Positions 24,821 to 38,573 are shown, numbered from the stretch's first letter. The stretch: 64,000 nt of DNA from Ignelater luminosus (GCA_011009095.1 VTPC01091055.1:383648-447647); one strand, 5' to 3'. The notes: generated from the sequence alone by a model not told the origin. Numbers and translations: made by a program.

Positions 24821-27800
24821 GGTTTTCTCCAATAAAACAATGAAAATAACATTGTTTTCCTTAAGAAACTCTAATTTTCTGGCCCAAGAATGGCTGCCAA
24901 TACGATAACTTATCTTTCACAGCACACAGTTATTATTTACAGATCTTGCTAAGCACCTTCACGACTATCATATTATTTTCTACATAACGTTTTTAAAGGT
25001 ATATTCTGAAGATAAATAATTTTTAGTGTTGCAATAAACGTAGATTTATAACATAAAAACTCTAAAATCCAACTGGCCGTAATTATACCAGTTAAAATTA
25101 ATCTTGCCGATAAAATAGAAAACTGCAATTATAATAAATACATACAAGTAGTGTTTCTTTTAATTATAATAATACCGTTTTAAAATAAAACCTCTAAAAT
25201 TAAGTTAATTGTGTGCTGTTGGCTATAAGAAATTGAAATAAAACAGTATTTTTGTAATGATTTAATTAAATAGACATGAAGACCTTACATAACCTACAAT
25301 GTAAATTTTTGTGTCAAATTTAATCGTAACGGTTTTTCATTGTTTTACAGTCCTAATTGACCAGTTTTGATTCAACAACAGGAATATTAAGGTTTACCAT
25401 TGGGATCTCGAAAACTATAAAGTCATATTTATAATTCTGCGTCAAAGATACGTTTAGGTATCGGAATTTGCATAGTACTAAGTGCGTTTAGCGTCAGGCA
25501 CAGCGTTTGAAGTAACTATAAAAGAAGAAGGGCAAGAGATTACAAGGTCGATTAAAGCAAAGTTACGTACTATTTAATATTATTTTAACTTTTTATGAAA
25601 ATACCTACAGTATGTTGCAGACTAGAAGTGAAATGGAAGATCTAAGCATATTCGCGTCTTTATCCTGAACTACTGACTATGGACATGCACACAAACAATT
25701 AGTAATATAAAATTATTATTGTTTTAAAAAATCCACTTTGGAATTACCAAGCAAAAGTTGTAAATCTATCGACGGACAGTGGTGGTTGTACTTTAAGGCC
25801 TAGTTATATTAGGTATATTTAATCCATGCTTGACTTAATCACACGGAATAAAATTCAAATGTACATTCAAGATTATCCCATCAGATCGTAGTATAATCAT
25901 GAGATTAACTTAAAGGTGATTCGGCGATATGCTTCGTGGGTGGCCTATTTTTAGGTGACAAAATAGGGAAATGGGTTAAAATCAAAGGGCGCCAGTGACG
26001 ATAGACGATCCTCTCTAAATAGTGAAGCTTCATCACAACAACCCTACTATATGGACGTTCTGGTAAATTTATTAAACTTGATAAAGTTTAACAGGAGTAA
26101 ACCGGAGTGGTATAAGACAAAGCTTACCCTATATTTATTAACTCAATAACACAAACAGGGTGAAATTGAAATAATTAGAACGAGTTTAATAGGTAATAGT
26201 TGATGTTTTAAGATGTCTGTGATAACAATTGCAAAAATAATGCGGAGCGACGGCTAGAAACTGCTTTTCATCGCTCGTTTAAACCCTAAAACTTATTCGT
26301 ATTGAAATTTATTATTATTATCACGACCTTTAAGCATCAATAAAATACGTGACGCAGCAGAATTCGACTTGCTTGATGACTTAATCTATGTGATTCTTTA
26401 TTCATTAGCAGCCCAACACATAATTTTTAAATTGATAAGCGCACTAATAGATTTTAACACAACTGTGGATACGGCGGAAAATACAATTTTTCAAGTTCTA
26501 CTTCAGAGACCACAAGGTAGTTGTCCGAGAGATTGATGCAATAACTTCCGATGCGAAATCTCAAGCGAACTGATAAATAATCAAAGGGTTACCTCGAGAA
26601 TTCACTTATTCTTTACGATTTGTACCTAACTAACCTGGAACACGAAGTTATACAAGCAGGTTGATATGTTAATTGGCTCTGACGAGAAAGTTCCTTTAAC
26701 AGCAGGTAATGCAGTACTAGATGCAGGTAAGATAACGATGCATTATAATAGGTAAATATTCGGAAGCTCCAAAACGATAGTCTTACTGATATCGGGGAAT
26801 TAAATAATAATATTGTTTAGAATCGTTGTGGCCATGATACAATCAGCACAATGCTATACGGGACGACCTACACCAAAGCCAGTTTCCTGTATAAAATACA
26901 AGGTGTAACATAATTCCTTTTTAAAATACTTTTTAAGTCCTATAGCCCTTTAAAGAGAGCGCCAAAAAAGCTGTTTTTCGACCATAATTATCAACACATT
27001 AAGCGCCAAGCTAAATTTTGAAAATGTTATTTAGGGACCATCACCACATTCCAATTTCGCACATTGAGTTACATTGATGACATCAAGAATCTTTAATCTT
27101 TAATGAAAATTTTAAAGAACCAAAACGGATACGATTTCTACAATAGCTCTATATTATTTTGCCTGTTTATTTCAGAGTCGTAGCAACAAACACCTTTATG
27201 TTGACAGACACACAAAATTCCTTCTTAAGCTTGTGCATTCCTGTCTAAAATGTTATACCACTCAAACGGTTAAACTCGGTTGCTTGTATGTTACACGGTT
27301 AACGGTATGAGCAGAAGTGCAGAAATCTTATTGAAATTTGTCTCGTTCACTAAAATAATGATGCTTGCCATGGCCCCATCGTATAAGCGAGAATTTACAC
27401 AATTTGCAGGACAGCGGCAGACTCAATAAGCAAACACACCTAATAAATTCCCCTTGGAGTATGCAATCAAGGACTCGAGATATGACCATTACTCAGCAAG
27501 GCCGTGACATACACAAAACAACTTCACAGGTATTTGGCTGTTAATGTATTAGAGAACGCAGATAAGTTAATGAATTTGGAGCACAACATGACTGTCCAAT
27601 TTGCTACAACTCACCTAAATTGAAATTATGTTGGTTTGGTTTTGTTACTGCTTCTTATTGATAGTAGACAAGAACTAGGAGACACGTCGGTGCATTTTTC
27701 TCGAGAATCTTCATTACATAACTCAGTTTACTTAACCCTTTCAAACATCTTTTTAATTTTTTAATTCGCGATTTAAATTAATTTCCAACGCTCTATAAAT

Positions 27801-27999
27801 CAGTTGTTTTTGGAATACGCATAAGGCTTGTAATTACTTGTGTAGATTTCGTTTCGAATAGTAAAAAAGTGAGTGTAAAGCTTAGTCTTTTCGAAACATT
27901 TACTTATTTAAGTATGACTGAAGAATTTTTAAATTTCGGCAATGTAATTTTATGTTCATTAAAAGAATATTTAAGTGCATTAGTTTACAATAAGTACGA
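24821..27999. other. AT-rich non-genic DNA
   Basis: Nothing coding or structured could be supported. Open frames are rare and short. Confidence 0.4.
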
Positions 28000-28300
28000 A
28001 TGAGTGCAAATGCTTGGCAGGTGCATTCTTCGTTAGAAATTAAACCTTTTCTACCGTATAACTGTTTTTTCGTAAAATGCATCGTTTTCGAGATACAGAA
28101 TGTCAAAGTTTAATTATTTAAGTTTTGACTCCCTGAATCTCGACAAAAAGACTTAATTCTTGTCAAAGAATGCGATGCAAATATTTACATCCTGTTTTTG
28201 AGATGACATGTGATCTTGCCATAGGCCGCTTGGAACTTGGAAGGTATTGGAAAATTCGAATTTACCAGAAAACGACGCATTTTACGCAAAAAGCAAACGG
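28000..28300. repeat. Dispersed repeat family, copy C (inverted halves)
   Basis: The first half (about 28,000-28,140) is the reverse complement of part of copy B (13,800-13,945), while the second half ('cttaattcttgtcaaagaatgcgatgc' region, 28,140-28,220) matches copies A and B directly. The copy is therefore an inverted junction of the same family. Non-coding. Confidence 0.55.
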
Positions 28301-31300
28301 AATGTTTTTACCTAACCACAGTTAAGTTTCCAGGGCAATGTTTTCACTTTTGACAAGTTGACAAATTAAAATGTTATTGGTTAAATCATTACAAATTAAT
28401 TTCAAATTGAAAACTGATGATGATAATAAAACGAAAATCATTTGTTTTAGAAGTTTATTTTCATATTTTGTTAATTTAATTAAGATGAATTATATTATAG
28501 TAATAAGCCATTTAATATGCAATTATAATATTAAGCGACCGATTTCGATCCTTCAGATTCTCATTTAATTTGCAATGGACTGTACTTAAAGACACAAAGA
28601 GAAAAAGACGTATTTTTGTAAGGACTAAAAATCAGTTAAGTAAAACTAATTTACCGACAAACACTCATGCAGACAGCATTTTGCAAACCGCTTAAATTTA
28701 TTTTTATGTTCTTATCATGATTGAAGCCTTTTCTTTCTCACTGATTAATGCACGTATGTATTTTTAAAGTGTTACACAACGTATTTTAAGTTGTTGAATC
28801 GTGTCCCATTCATAACTATTAATATTAATAATACATGTTGAACAATGTGTTGTGTAATCAACGCATAATTAATCTTGACAAATAAAATTGCTGTATGCCA
28901 ACATTTTTTATCGTTTTGCTAAATAGTTACTAGTATACTGGGTAGGGTCAAAGAAAAGTTTTTAGTTAGATGTGAAATGCACGCAAATTTTTTCCTTTTG
29001 ATGGTCGTTACTCAATCGTAAATTGCTATCATTAATTGCATCTTCCTCGTTTCCTATTTGAGGATGACGCAATTATCTCTAATGGAATATACTTATCGTT
29101 AGTTAGTTCCTTGGAGGATTTGAACTAGCACTGGTATTTTGTTTTTAAGAATAATATGACCGATTCATCATATTAAATAACCGGTATTCATTTATTGAAA
29201 ACTAATAAGTACTTTTATGGATGAATATGTGGTTGCTCGCAAAATACTCGTCTTTTTCACTTCTTTATAAGGTGATGGTAATAAGAAACAAAAATAAACT
29301 GCTATTTGCAACAATTTTTAAGCTTACAGACGTTCTAGCGTTACGCAGTACTCGGAACAAAATCTCAAATGTATCAAGAACAAAAATTATTAATAAAAGT
29401 GTAAGATGTTGCTTAAAACCGTTATAATACGAATTTGGATGATTTAAATTTTATAAATTGTTTTGATTAGAAAATTCATAACTAATTGAATATAATTGAA
29501 TATTTTTATTTGGTTCGTGTAGTACATCCTTTGAAAGTGATTACCAGACGTGTCAACAGAACTTCCTTATACCAGGTGGTTATATAAAAGATGCGTCCCG
29601 TTTTGAGCTTAAATATCTTCACTTGTGATAAAGGTAGGAGGAAGAGATTTTATATTTTTTTAGCTACAGGAACAGAAATTAATTTAGTGAAAGAATCGAA
29701 ATCAAAACGAGTATCTTACCTTTTCTGTAAGTACGAGAAACTACCGAAATAATTCCAAACAAATGCAAGTCAATTTAAACAGAAGATGTTTCTCTATAGA
29801 GAAATTTCAATATTTTAATACTATGTAATAATTTAATGAAAGTTTAAATTTTACCTTCAGATTTTGCAAGGGAATTTACCAAAATCTTACACAAAACAAA
29901 CTAACAATAAAACGCAACCAGCCGCTTTGAAATTTGGTAGTTGAATGATGAATGTCAAACACAACACAATAATACTGACAGAAAATATTTATATCTTGCA
30001 CGGGAATCCAGACACGCAGGATCGACTCTAGATTGTAGATTTTCGATTCTTTTTATGCTTTTTTAATTCAAGTTAAGATTCTTAATTAATTATGCAATGA
30101 ATTGTTCATTGTTAAAGAGGGAGGGAGCATTGAGAAACGATTATTAAAAAAATAATTAAAACCCAGTTTAAAGGATTCTCGCTACCAACTATGAACAACT
30201 AAAGAGTAAAAGAACGGAACGTTACACTTGTTACTAAGCCAATAGAAAAAAATAATAATTAAAAAAAGAACAACTAAAACCTCAAAGAAGAACAGCTAAA
30301 TGTCGACTAAAAGAGAAAGGTTTACAGATCACGAGATCTCTGTATTCCACAATCAATCAATCTCTGAACCAAATGGGTAATGGATGATGACGTCATAAGT
30401 GGAAAATGACACAGTATTTTGCAAAAAAAAGGCTTAAAAACTACTCAAATACAGAGTGATCGCTACTGATTTCCAAGTCTGTCAAAATAATGAATCTCAT
30501 CAACCAAAATAATGAACGAAGTTTCATATAAAAGACGAGAATTGACCTAAATGCTATCACTAGGTCCTCAATAACATTATGGTTCCAAGTGTACCAAAAA
30601 AACCAAAATTTTGCGAAAGACGAAATCAAAACAAAACCCAAGAGAACACGAGCATTGTTTACCGGCATGATACACACCAACCAAACCCAAGAAATGGTAA
30701 CGCAAACACCAACACGTCAACCTACAGTATTACCTAAGACAAATATTTAAATGATAAACGTATTGAGCGAAACCTCAATAGCAAATAACTACCTAAGCCA
30801 AAACGACTCTAAACCGAGACGAAAGTCAGGATACGATAAATAAAAACCAAAATTAACCTAGAATACCCAATCCAAAGCTTGAAGGATTACTGATCAAAGA
30901 ACCCTAACCAAAACCCCAGAAAGAATTTCGTATCGATCAAGACTGTTAATAGGATCACCCTCACATCAAAGCCCCAAAGCTAGATAGAATCTTTCAATTT
31001 CTTGCCTGGAGTGCTGGTAGTGAAGCTGCTCGACGCATCCCAAGGAAGCGCTGTAGGCCGCATTAATAAATTCATTCATTTAACACACCAAGAAAAACTA
31101 GAAATGGGGGAGCTAGATCGACCTCTGGCCATAATGGCCCAGTCTCAACCAAAGAAAAGAAACGGAAACGAGGAAAGGGGTACCGAAATCAAATGTCGTA
31201 AGCCGCTTTTCTAAACGACTCATATTCAGTGAGCTTTTCATGCTCGAAACGCCAGAAACAAAATAAAGGTTTTACTGTACCGACCCTCACATCTGTAGCA

Positions 31301-31323
31301 GTTTTTGTTTAAACAATGCCGCG
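28301..31323. other. Non-genic DNA; A-rich/T-poor plus strand after 30.2 kb
   Basis: No gene supported. From about 30,200 the plus strand becomes distinctly rich in A and C and poor in T, unlike the balanced AT of the neighbourhood, continuing to about 32,460. Strand asymmetry of this kind is often seen in retroelement sequence, and the interval contains a non-LTR relic at 31.3-31.6 kb on the other strand, so it may be a decayed retroelement. No domain could be read in 30.2-31.3 kb. Confidence 0.35.
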
Positions 31324-31614
31324 CTATTTGCCCCTATTGACGAACAGCCCAATAAATCTTAATAGTCTTACTGTATTGTTGATCTTGCCGTCCTGACAGT
31401 CGTTGAGGTGGGCATGTCCTCCACACAACACGCATGAAGGAGTATCGACGACGCCTATGCGATGGAGGTGTGCCTGCAAGTAGTCGTGCCTTGTGTGCAG
31501 TCTGAAGCAGGCCACGGCCACGTCTCTGAGAAGCTCATGAGGCAGGCGGCTACTGGGCTTCAACAGGAAGAACCACTGCAGCATTAACCTACCGAAGATC
31601 CGATCAGTGATCAC
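31324..31614 (-). pseudogene. Non-LTR retrotransposon reverse-transcriptase polyprotein, C-terminal end
   Basis: A 96-codon frame with LPHELLRDVAVACFRLHTRH, then a HLHRIGV block and CVLCGGHAHLNDC. This order (basic helix with RLxTxHDYL, HLHRIG, then a CCHC-like zinc knuckle Cx2C...Hx4C) is the usual C-terminus of Jockey/R1-type non-LTR retrotransposon ORF2 proteins. The usual long spacing between Cys pair and His is shortened, and no reverse transcriptase or RNase H motif is seen upstream on the minus strand. It is therefore a truncated, dead fragment. Confidence 0.65.
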
Positions 31615-31663
31615 CTATATCATCAATAATAAATTTCGAAAAAACCACACAATAAGTAAGTAA

Positions 31664-32118
31664 ATGACAGAGTCAGTAGAACGTCGAAATTCCAAAAAAA
31701 GATCCACTGAGGCTTACGACAAAATAATGATTATAAATATCACTCTAGGCCCACTCTATAAACAAAGATTTCCTTCTCTAACCTGCCCAAAGCGCACTAG
31801 AGGAGATCTGGTGAAAGAAAGGTTTTCTATCCTGAAGACAAGACTAGGCACACAGCAATCCAACTTTACTCCTCACGAAATTAGTGTATTGTGTTACTCC
31901 CACAAGCGACAACTCGATCACGAGACATCCACAACCCATCATCTAGGTCTAGAAAGCGTAACTCATCGAATGATCAAAAAGCAGAAATGCAAAAATGTCT
32001 CGAAAAGGTGTCAAAAGGAATGCAAAATGGTTCTCACAAATTGAATGAAAATCAAAATCAAGATCTACAAGTTTCCATCGATGATGGGAATGCTCACTCA
32101 ATAAGCCACCTGAAGTAA
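31664..32118 (+). other. Overlapping short open frames, unknown
   Basis: Two overlapping plus-strand frames (126 codons at 31,664-32,044 and 75 codons at 31,891-32,118) are rich in Lys, Gln and Asn. They lie in the A-rich tract that ends where a mariner inserted (32,512). I recognise no domain. They could be the remains of a retroelement ORF or simply a by-product of T-poor composition, which lowers the chance of stop codons. Confidence 0.25.
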
Positions 32119-32511
32119 CGGAAAAAAGAATTTTCCAAACTTCAATAGCTTTGGTGACTCAACCCATAAATTCGGCAAAGACCTTAAGCCTTAATTAGTG
32201 CAAGCGACAGAGACAGGTGCAGCAGTTAAGCAAAATAAGGAAAAGCCATAGAAGCAAGCAAAGAAAAAAAGGTAGCATGCCAAGCGATGGCAAGCCCTGA
32301 ATGACTATATACACCTGAAAATATAATGATACCTGTAGTAATTTAGGCGAGAACTATCTAAAGATGAAATGAAAATAATTTATCATAACCAAAGTAAAAT
32401 CTAAAATAAATCAAAGACAAAGGTAAAGAAACAAAAATCAGTCAAAATCGGGATATAGTTGCTCTCAAATATTGGGATGACGGCAACAAAGGGAAAGCAA
32501 ACAGAATATTA

Positions 32512-33781
32512 CCAGGTATATACCTATGAAATGAGACTTTCAGCTATTAGACCACAGATGTCGCTAGGAGTATTTTTAAACTGTCCCAAATGTCTTATTT
32601 TTTTCGTCTGTCATCTGTCAACAATATTCAATTCATTGTTTGTGATGTTTCATACAACAACGCATTTTTCTCTCTCTTAAAAATGTCGAATTTCGTGCCT
32701 TCAAACTACGATTTGCGGACATCGTTGATTTTCTGTTATCAATTGAAGAAAAACGCTTCTCAAGCTCATCAAATGCTTATAGAAGCTTACGGTGGACATG
32801 CTCTAAGCAGAGCACAGTGCTTCAGGTGGTTTGAAAAATTCCGAAGTGGTGATTTTAGCGTGGAGAACGAGGAACGTGGCCGGCCACCGAAAAAGTTTGA
32901 GGACACCGAATTGCAAGCATTGTTGAATGAAGATGATGGTCAAACGCAAGAAATGATGGCAGAGCAGTTGGGAGTGACCCAAAAAACCATTTGCAAACGT
33001 TTGAAAGACATGGGCATGATTTTAAAGGTCGGAAGATGGGTGCCGCATGAACTGACTGAAAGGCAGCAAGAGAACCGAAAAACCATTTGTGAAATGCTGC
33101 TCTCCCGGTTCAAAAGGAAGTCTTTTTTGCATCGAATCGTTACGGGTGTATTTCTCCAATCCCAAGCGTAAACGATCGTATGGTCCGCCCGGCCACAAGC
33201 CAAAATCAACGGCCAAACCAAATCGCTTCGGCCTCAAGGCAATGCTGTGTGTTTTCTGGGATCAGCATGGTATGATTTGGTACGAGCTATTAAAACCAGG
33301 TGAAACAGTTGACGGTGCACGCTACCAACGACAATTGGCCGATTTGAACAGCGCTATACACCGAAAACGCCCAGAATATGCCGATCGGCGTCACAAAGTA
33401 ATTTTTCTTGATGACAATGCACCACCACATCGAACAAGAGCGACCCGGGAATTGGTGGAGACGTACGATTGGGAACCGCTGGTGCATGCGGCTTACTCAC
33501 CAGACTTGGCGCCTTCCGATTATCATTTGTTTGCATCGATGGGCCACGCACTTTCCGAGCAGCGCTTCAATTCTCACGAAGAAGCCAAAAAATGGCTCGA
33601 TGATTGGTTTGCGGCCAAAGACGGCCAATTTTTTTGGCGCGGCATTCACAAATTGCCTGAGAGATGGGTAAAATGTGTCGCTAGCGATGGCTATTATTTT
33701 GAAGATTAAATTTGTAACCATTTTTTGTTAATAAACGTTTAAAATTGAAAAAAAGTCTCATTTCACAGGTATACACCTATG
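32512..33781 (+). mobile_element. Mariner transposon (mauritiana-like), TA-flanked
   Basis: The left end (ccaggtatatacctatgaaatgagac...) and the right end (reverse complement cataggtgtatacctgtgaaatgagac...) form about 27-bp terminal inverted repeats with few mismatches. TA dinucleotides flank both ends (32,510-32,511 and 33,782-33,783). Length is 1,270 bp, typical of mariner. A single transposase gene occupies the interior. It inserted into the A-rich tract described above. Confidence 0.92.
32683..33709 (+). pseudogene. Mariner transposase, disrupted by a 14-nt deletion
   Basis: From ATG at 32,683 the frame has the paired helix-turn-helix DNA-binding domain, the linker motif WVPHEL, and runs to FLHRIVTG; it then shifts frame. 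The second frame resumes at YFSNPKRKRSYGPPG, carries IFLDDNAPPH (second catalytic Asp) and YSPDLAPSDYHLF (third Asp, 34 residues later in the DD34D class), and ends at 33,709. The family has DEKWI between VTG and YF; here only the first G of that codon block remains, so 14 nt are lost, removing the first catalytic Asp and shifting the frame. Corrected length would be 346 aa, normal for the family. Apart from this one lesion the gene is well preserved, so inactivation looks recent. Sequence resembles the mauritiana subfamily. Confidence 0.93.
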
Positions 33782-33783
33782 TA

Positions 33784-35865
33784 TATACAGAATTTAGAAC
33801 TTTCGTCGGTACTTTTCAAAGCTCGAACGCACTATGAACATACTTCTGCTTGGAACAGTCAGCCTGACGGAGACTCGGAGCAACTCCAGGTGCAAGAGAT
33901 GGATTTAACAAATAATAAACAAATAGTACAATGTCAATATACTCCCACGAAAATTGCTTTTAGCTATTTCTCAGATTTACAACAGCTGTGGAAAAGGTAA
34001 TAATAAATTAACGATAGATTGTTTTTGTTGGCAAGGCAGAAACAATTAACCCATTCAACCTAGTCCAGGAATTGAACAAAGAGGATAATATTGTTTTGTT
34101 TTGATTAAGCCGATTCCCAAAACTTTTGTGTGCTAAAGATAAAAAAACTACTACAAAACTTAAATGTTGCTGTTTCGTTTACTAAAATTGGAAATTGGAC
34201 AGATAGAACTTATGTGGTTGGTCAAGTCGGTTTTACAGTTGAACAAATAAAATCATTTCCTTGATTTAATTCATGGTATTACAAAAAATCTGAATTAAAC
34301 GGGAAATATCGTTTTTAATTAAAAGCTGAACACTAATATGTAGACTTTATACTTAATGCAATAATCATAATTAAGTTGTCCTACATTGTTTTCTATTTAT
34401 GTTATTGGATAGGTACACAATTACTACAAACATAACCATTAAAGTTTATTATAACCAGATACACTTTACAGTGTGTTTGTTTTTCAAGTATCTCTCGGTA
34501 AATTTCTTAGAGCAAAATACCCACAAATACTGTCAACGAGTTTTGCAGCATTTGTTACACAACCGGTAAATATCTCGGCCAGTCGATCAGGGGTCGCATT
34601 CCATGTATAAAACACACCATATGCCCGGTTTTATGCTAGAATATTTATTTACACTTCTTTTAGATGAAATACAGCTGATAGGGTTAACTGTAATGTAATA
34701 GATTTAATACGCGATACGATAAGCCTGAAAAATATCCAATAGATCACCTGGGTGGACGAATGGATGATTGGTTAGATATAATAAAAATTCATTTTGCTCT
34801 ATCAGTATTGACTAATCGGTAATCCTATTGTTATTCTAATTTAAACTTCTGACGAGCCCTAAAACTGAACGATATTAAAATAAAACTAGTTTTTTTCTTC
34901 TTGCTTTAAGTACCTAGTCATTCTGTCATCTCATAATCTCATTTCTGCGTTTAACTTAATCCTGAATCAATTGATTTACTTAAATAGGTAATTTCACAGC
35001 CAATTAAAAGTGATGCCAGATTATTGTTATTATTATTATTATTTAATCGAATGCTGTAAATGAGTATGGCAAGTGTTTTTTATTTATGACACTGCTATCC
35101 ACAAAGAAACTTATTTATTGTAGATATAACGAAAATAATTAAATCCATTAACTCTTGTCGTTAAAGCGTTGCGTACAACTTGTTTGCTTTCATCTAGGGA
35201 TCAGGTATCGTGAAAAGGTTTGATAACCTGAATTTGGAAATTCTTTCAACATTTATTATTGTGGTGCGTACACTATTTGCATATAATCCATTTAAATTTA
35301 CAATCAGATTTATGTGTAGTTATTAATATTACAAGGTATTTATTTATGAAATAGTGTAGCTATACCGGTTTTATAAAGTACCTACACTACTTATGTATAT
35401 TACAACTTCGTGTAATCGTTGTTTGTTGAAGTGATCGTGACTTAAAATTAAATCTGGCGTTTGAAAATCCACCATTAAGAGATAAAATGTCTGCTTTTTT
35501 TAAATGGAAGTGATAGGGATTAATTAAAACCTTTTTTTTAATCCTAACTAGTTTCTCGTTTTTAAATAAATTATTTGGGGTTCGGTGTAGGGTAAGGTTT
35601 ACTTAAGGAAGACTTTCGGCTTGGTTATTGACTTAGAAATTAATGCAACTGTTTGTTAAGTTGCATACGGAGTCTTTTTGAAAAGGTTTCACAAAATAAA
35701 ACAGATGCATTGTAGGCCCTAGACAAGTGTTTCTGTAGAAACTAACTTTTTGACAACCGCTGTCTTTTAAGTTATCTGTCGAAGCTTGCAAGAATCCTAA
35801 AACCTGCTGGGAGCTTCTTTAACTAGCTCCCCAAATCGCTGCTCAGCGATAACGTGCAATTAATA
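33784..35865. other. AT-rich non-genic DNA
   Basis: No gene supported. A short ATT run lies near 35,023-35,042. A 73-codon frame directly after the mariner (33,779-34,000) has no recognised motif. Confidence 0.4.
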
Positions 35866-36120
35866 CGGGGTCGACACAAGGTCGTGCAAACGAGACGCCG
35901 CACAGTGTAGAATAAACTGAAACTGACATTAAACACACCATACACCTCTCTATCTACCACGCAAAGGCGTCTCCAGAAATTCTGCCATAGATGGGCACCG
36001 AATACGCTGGCACTGATCCTGATCTATAGAGTATTTTATGTTTCGAATGACGTGATGCCATTAGTAATAATCCTTAGCGTCTACGAGTGTTTAAAGTAGA
36101 CTTCCCGTATTTTCCCTAGA
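35866..36120 (+). repeat. Single copy of the modular A-B-C repeat
   Basis: Starts 'cggggtcgacacaaggtcgtgcaaa', passes 'aactgaaactgacattaaac' and 'cacgcaaaggcgtct', and ends in 'gcgtctacgagtgttt'. These are modules A, B and C of the 21,983-23,860 repeat in the same order, without tandem expansion of C. This gives the likely unexpanded form of the family. Confidence 0.65.
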
Positions 36121-38020
36121 TGTAATGTAACGGAAAAAAAGCTGAAAAAGAGGCCTAGTTCCCGTATAAACCAGAAATTGGAAAATGTTCAATCCCGTAG
36201 CGCAAAGTCGAAAACGGGAGGTTCCAAGATAGTAAATAACCCAGGTGTTAATGTTTTTACCTGAACCTAAAACTTAGATTTTGACTGAAAATCCCAAAAA
36301 GATAGCCTAGAGGGCACCAGAAGCTGAAGATAGAAGGAAGAGACCACCGGCCAACAAACGCAGCTTCTCGTAGGCTGACACCCTGTACCTAAATGTCTTA
36401 TAAAACAAAACAAACTTATATAAATAACAACGCAAAAGTTAAACTACACGAGTTTATTTGTTATGCTTCGAAATCAAATAAAATAAACATCTGTAAAAAA
36501 AGGTTCTAAATGGTGTAGTTGAATAAAGAATTATTACTTCACAGACATTAAATAAAAGAAAAACAATTATTACATAAAAATTAGGTCTGAAGGATCCGTT
36601 TAACAAATGCGATTAAAAACCTTTAAAACACAGAATTATTAAACAAACATAAAAAAACAAAGTAAACATAATTCAAAACTGATATGAAATCTAGAGCATA
36701 TGAAATTGTATTAAATACTTAAATGTCGAAGGATTATTATAAAAATTTAAACAACCTATTGTTACCCTAAGTTTTCCGGAAAGATTACATCGTAAAGATA
36801 CTTTGCCTATCATTTAAAAAAAAATAATCAATTTGCGTTAAGTTCTCAATGCACTTGAACAAAACAATATAAAAAAAGAAAAAAATACAAAAGTACATAT
36901 AATATAAAGAATTTTCTGTCTTACTCTCTAAATCTGGAGGTCCTTTGATTTCCAGCAATATTTCCAGTTAACGAGAATTGAATTTACATAAAATCGAACG
37001 ATGAGAAGGCCCGTTCACTATAAATTTTAAACACTTAATTTCCACAAACACAAAACTTTAATTTTCTTATTGGCAAAGACAATACCAAATCTTCCAGTAG
37101 AGGTGGTATTTTCACCAGCCAGGGAGCATGACGAAGATAGCGGAGTCGTCGAACACACAAGTTTCCAAGATAACTGTTTGACAACAAACAGGAGAAAGAT
37201 ATCGGAACCAAATGAGTTCAAATCACGGACAGCGCACGGTTATCCCTTTACACGATCCCTCAACAGAGGACTGAATACGATGAAATAATTCACCTTACAC
37301 AAACTAGAAAGTTAATTGGGTTAAACCCTTCTGCTTATAAGTTTCAGTCCAAGATCCGCCCAGCAGGGCGATGTGTTTAATCCCTCCGGTGGCCTTTCCT
37401 CCAGGATTAACGAAAATGCAACAAATGCGGGCACAAAAACAAAGTTATAGCAACTCAAAGTTGGAATTAAACACGGTCGCGTCCGGAGCACTTAAAAGAT
37501 AAAGATAAGACGCGGGCAGCACACGGCTGATCCCAGAGGGGGAACCCGCCTGCCTCGACAACAGACCAAGTCCGACTCTGTGAAAAAGCGAATCTTTTCT
37601 CACACATTGATGACTCAAGTAAAATTATCGGTAAAAACCAATTTACACTGCATTATTGATACTAACATGGGCAGACATAGAGGCCATGGAAAGTTACAAA
37701 CGCTCATGATTCGAATGTGGACCAGGCTTTTTCTTATACATAAAATGCTGAATATCAACAGAGTTTTCTACGAACTGATAACTGTAAAAAATGTTTAGGC
37801 GACTATAAGACGATTACATTTTACGAAAAGTCACGTACGGTAACAATTTGAACATAAAACTTTAAAGAAACCTTCAACAAAATATCCGTTAACAACAACT
37901 TATTGAATATTATAGAACGAAATAAAACAATGAATTCACATTAAATGAATGTATTTGAAGGGAAACTTAAGGCAGCACTCGGATGAGTACGCAGAATTTT
38001 AAAACAACATTACAGTAAGT
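36121..38020. other. A-rich non-genic DNA
   Basis: The plus strand is again A-rich and T-poor over about 36.1-37.9 kb, similar in texture to 30.2-32.4 kb, with a more GC-rich stretch at 37,330-37,570. No domain could be read on either strand. Possibly the other part of a decayed retroelement; not provable by eye. Confidence 0.3.
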
Positions 38021-38573
38021 AGTATTTTTTTGTTTTTGTACTGAGCTCAGACTCAAGGACAAACAGAATGTGTTCAATGAGCTTCAAGAAAGATTAATTC
38101 TTTTGGGCTCAGTTTGGCAAACTTCGAAGGTTATTTTTATACAGGATGTGTATAAAGCAGAAGTACCTTCCTTTAAGTTAACATAAAATTACTCATTTTT
38201 AAATTTTGTATTCCCCTTCTTCCCCTGCTGACATCATCAGAATTCTAAAACTCTAATATCGTCTACATTTGACAAGATTCTAGATAACGTTTGAGTTTAG
38301 TATCAAGAAACGGCAAAATTCTGTCTAGTTCTCTGCAGCTGCATAATTTTCCAGAAATAATGCATAGAAAGACCACAACGCTGTTTAATAACCATGCTAA
38401 AATTAGATTCAAAGAATTTAATATTTCAATTTGTAAACTTTTGTTTATTTTGTAAAAAAAAAAGGTATACCAATGGTTTGGATTATTTCGCTATCTTGTG
38501 ACTTCTTTTATTATGAGTCTTTTATGTCTTATATGTGACATATTTCTGAGTACACTTTGTATTCTTTGCAGCT
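38021..38573 (+). repeat. Dispersed 0.55-kb repeat, copy 2
   Basis: Direct repeat of 2,646-3,194 with scattered differences; ends at the same 'attctttgcagct' boundary. No coding potential. Confidence 0.75.
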
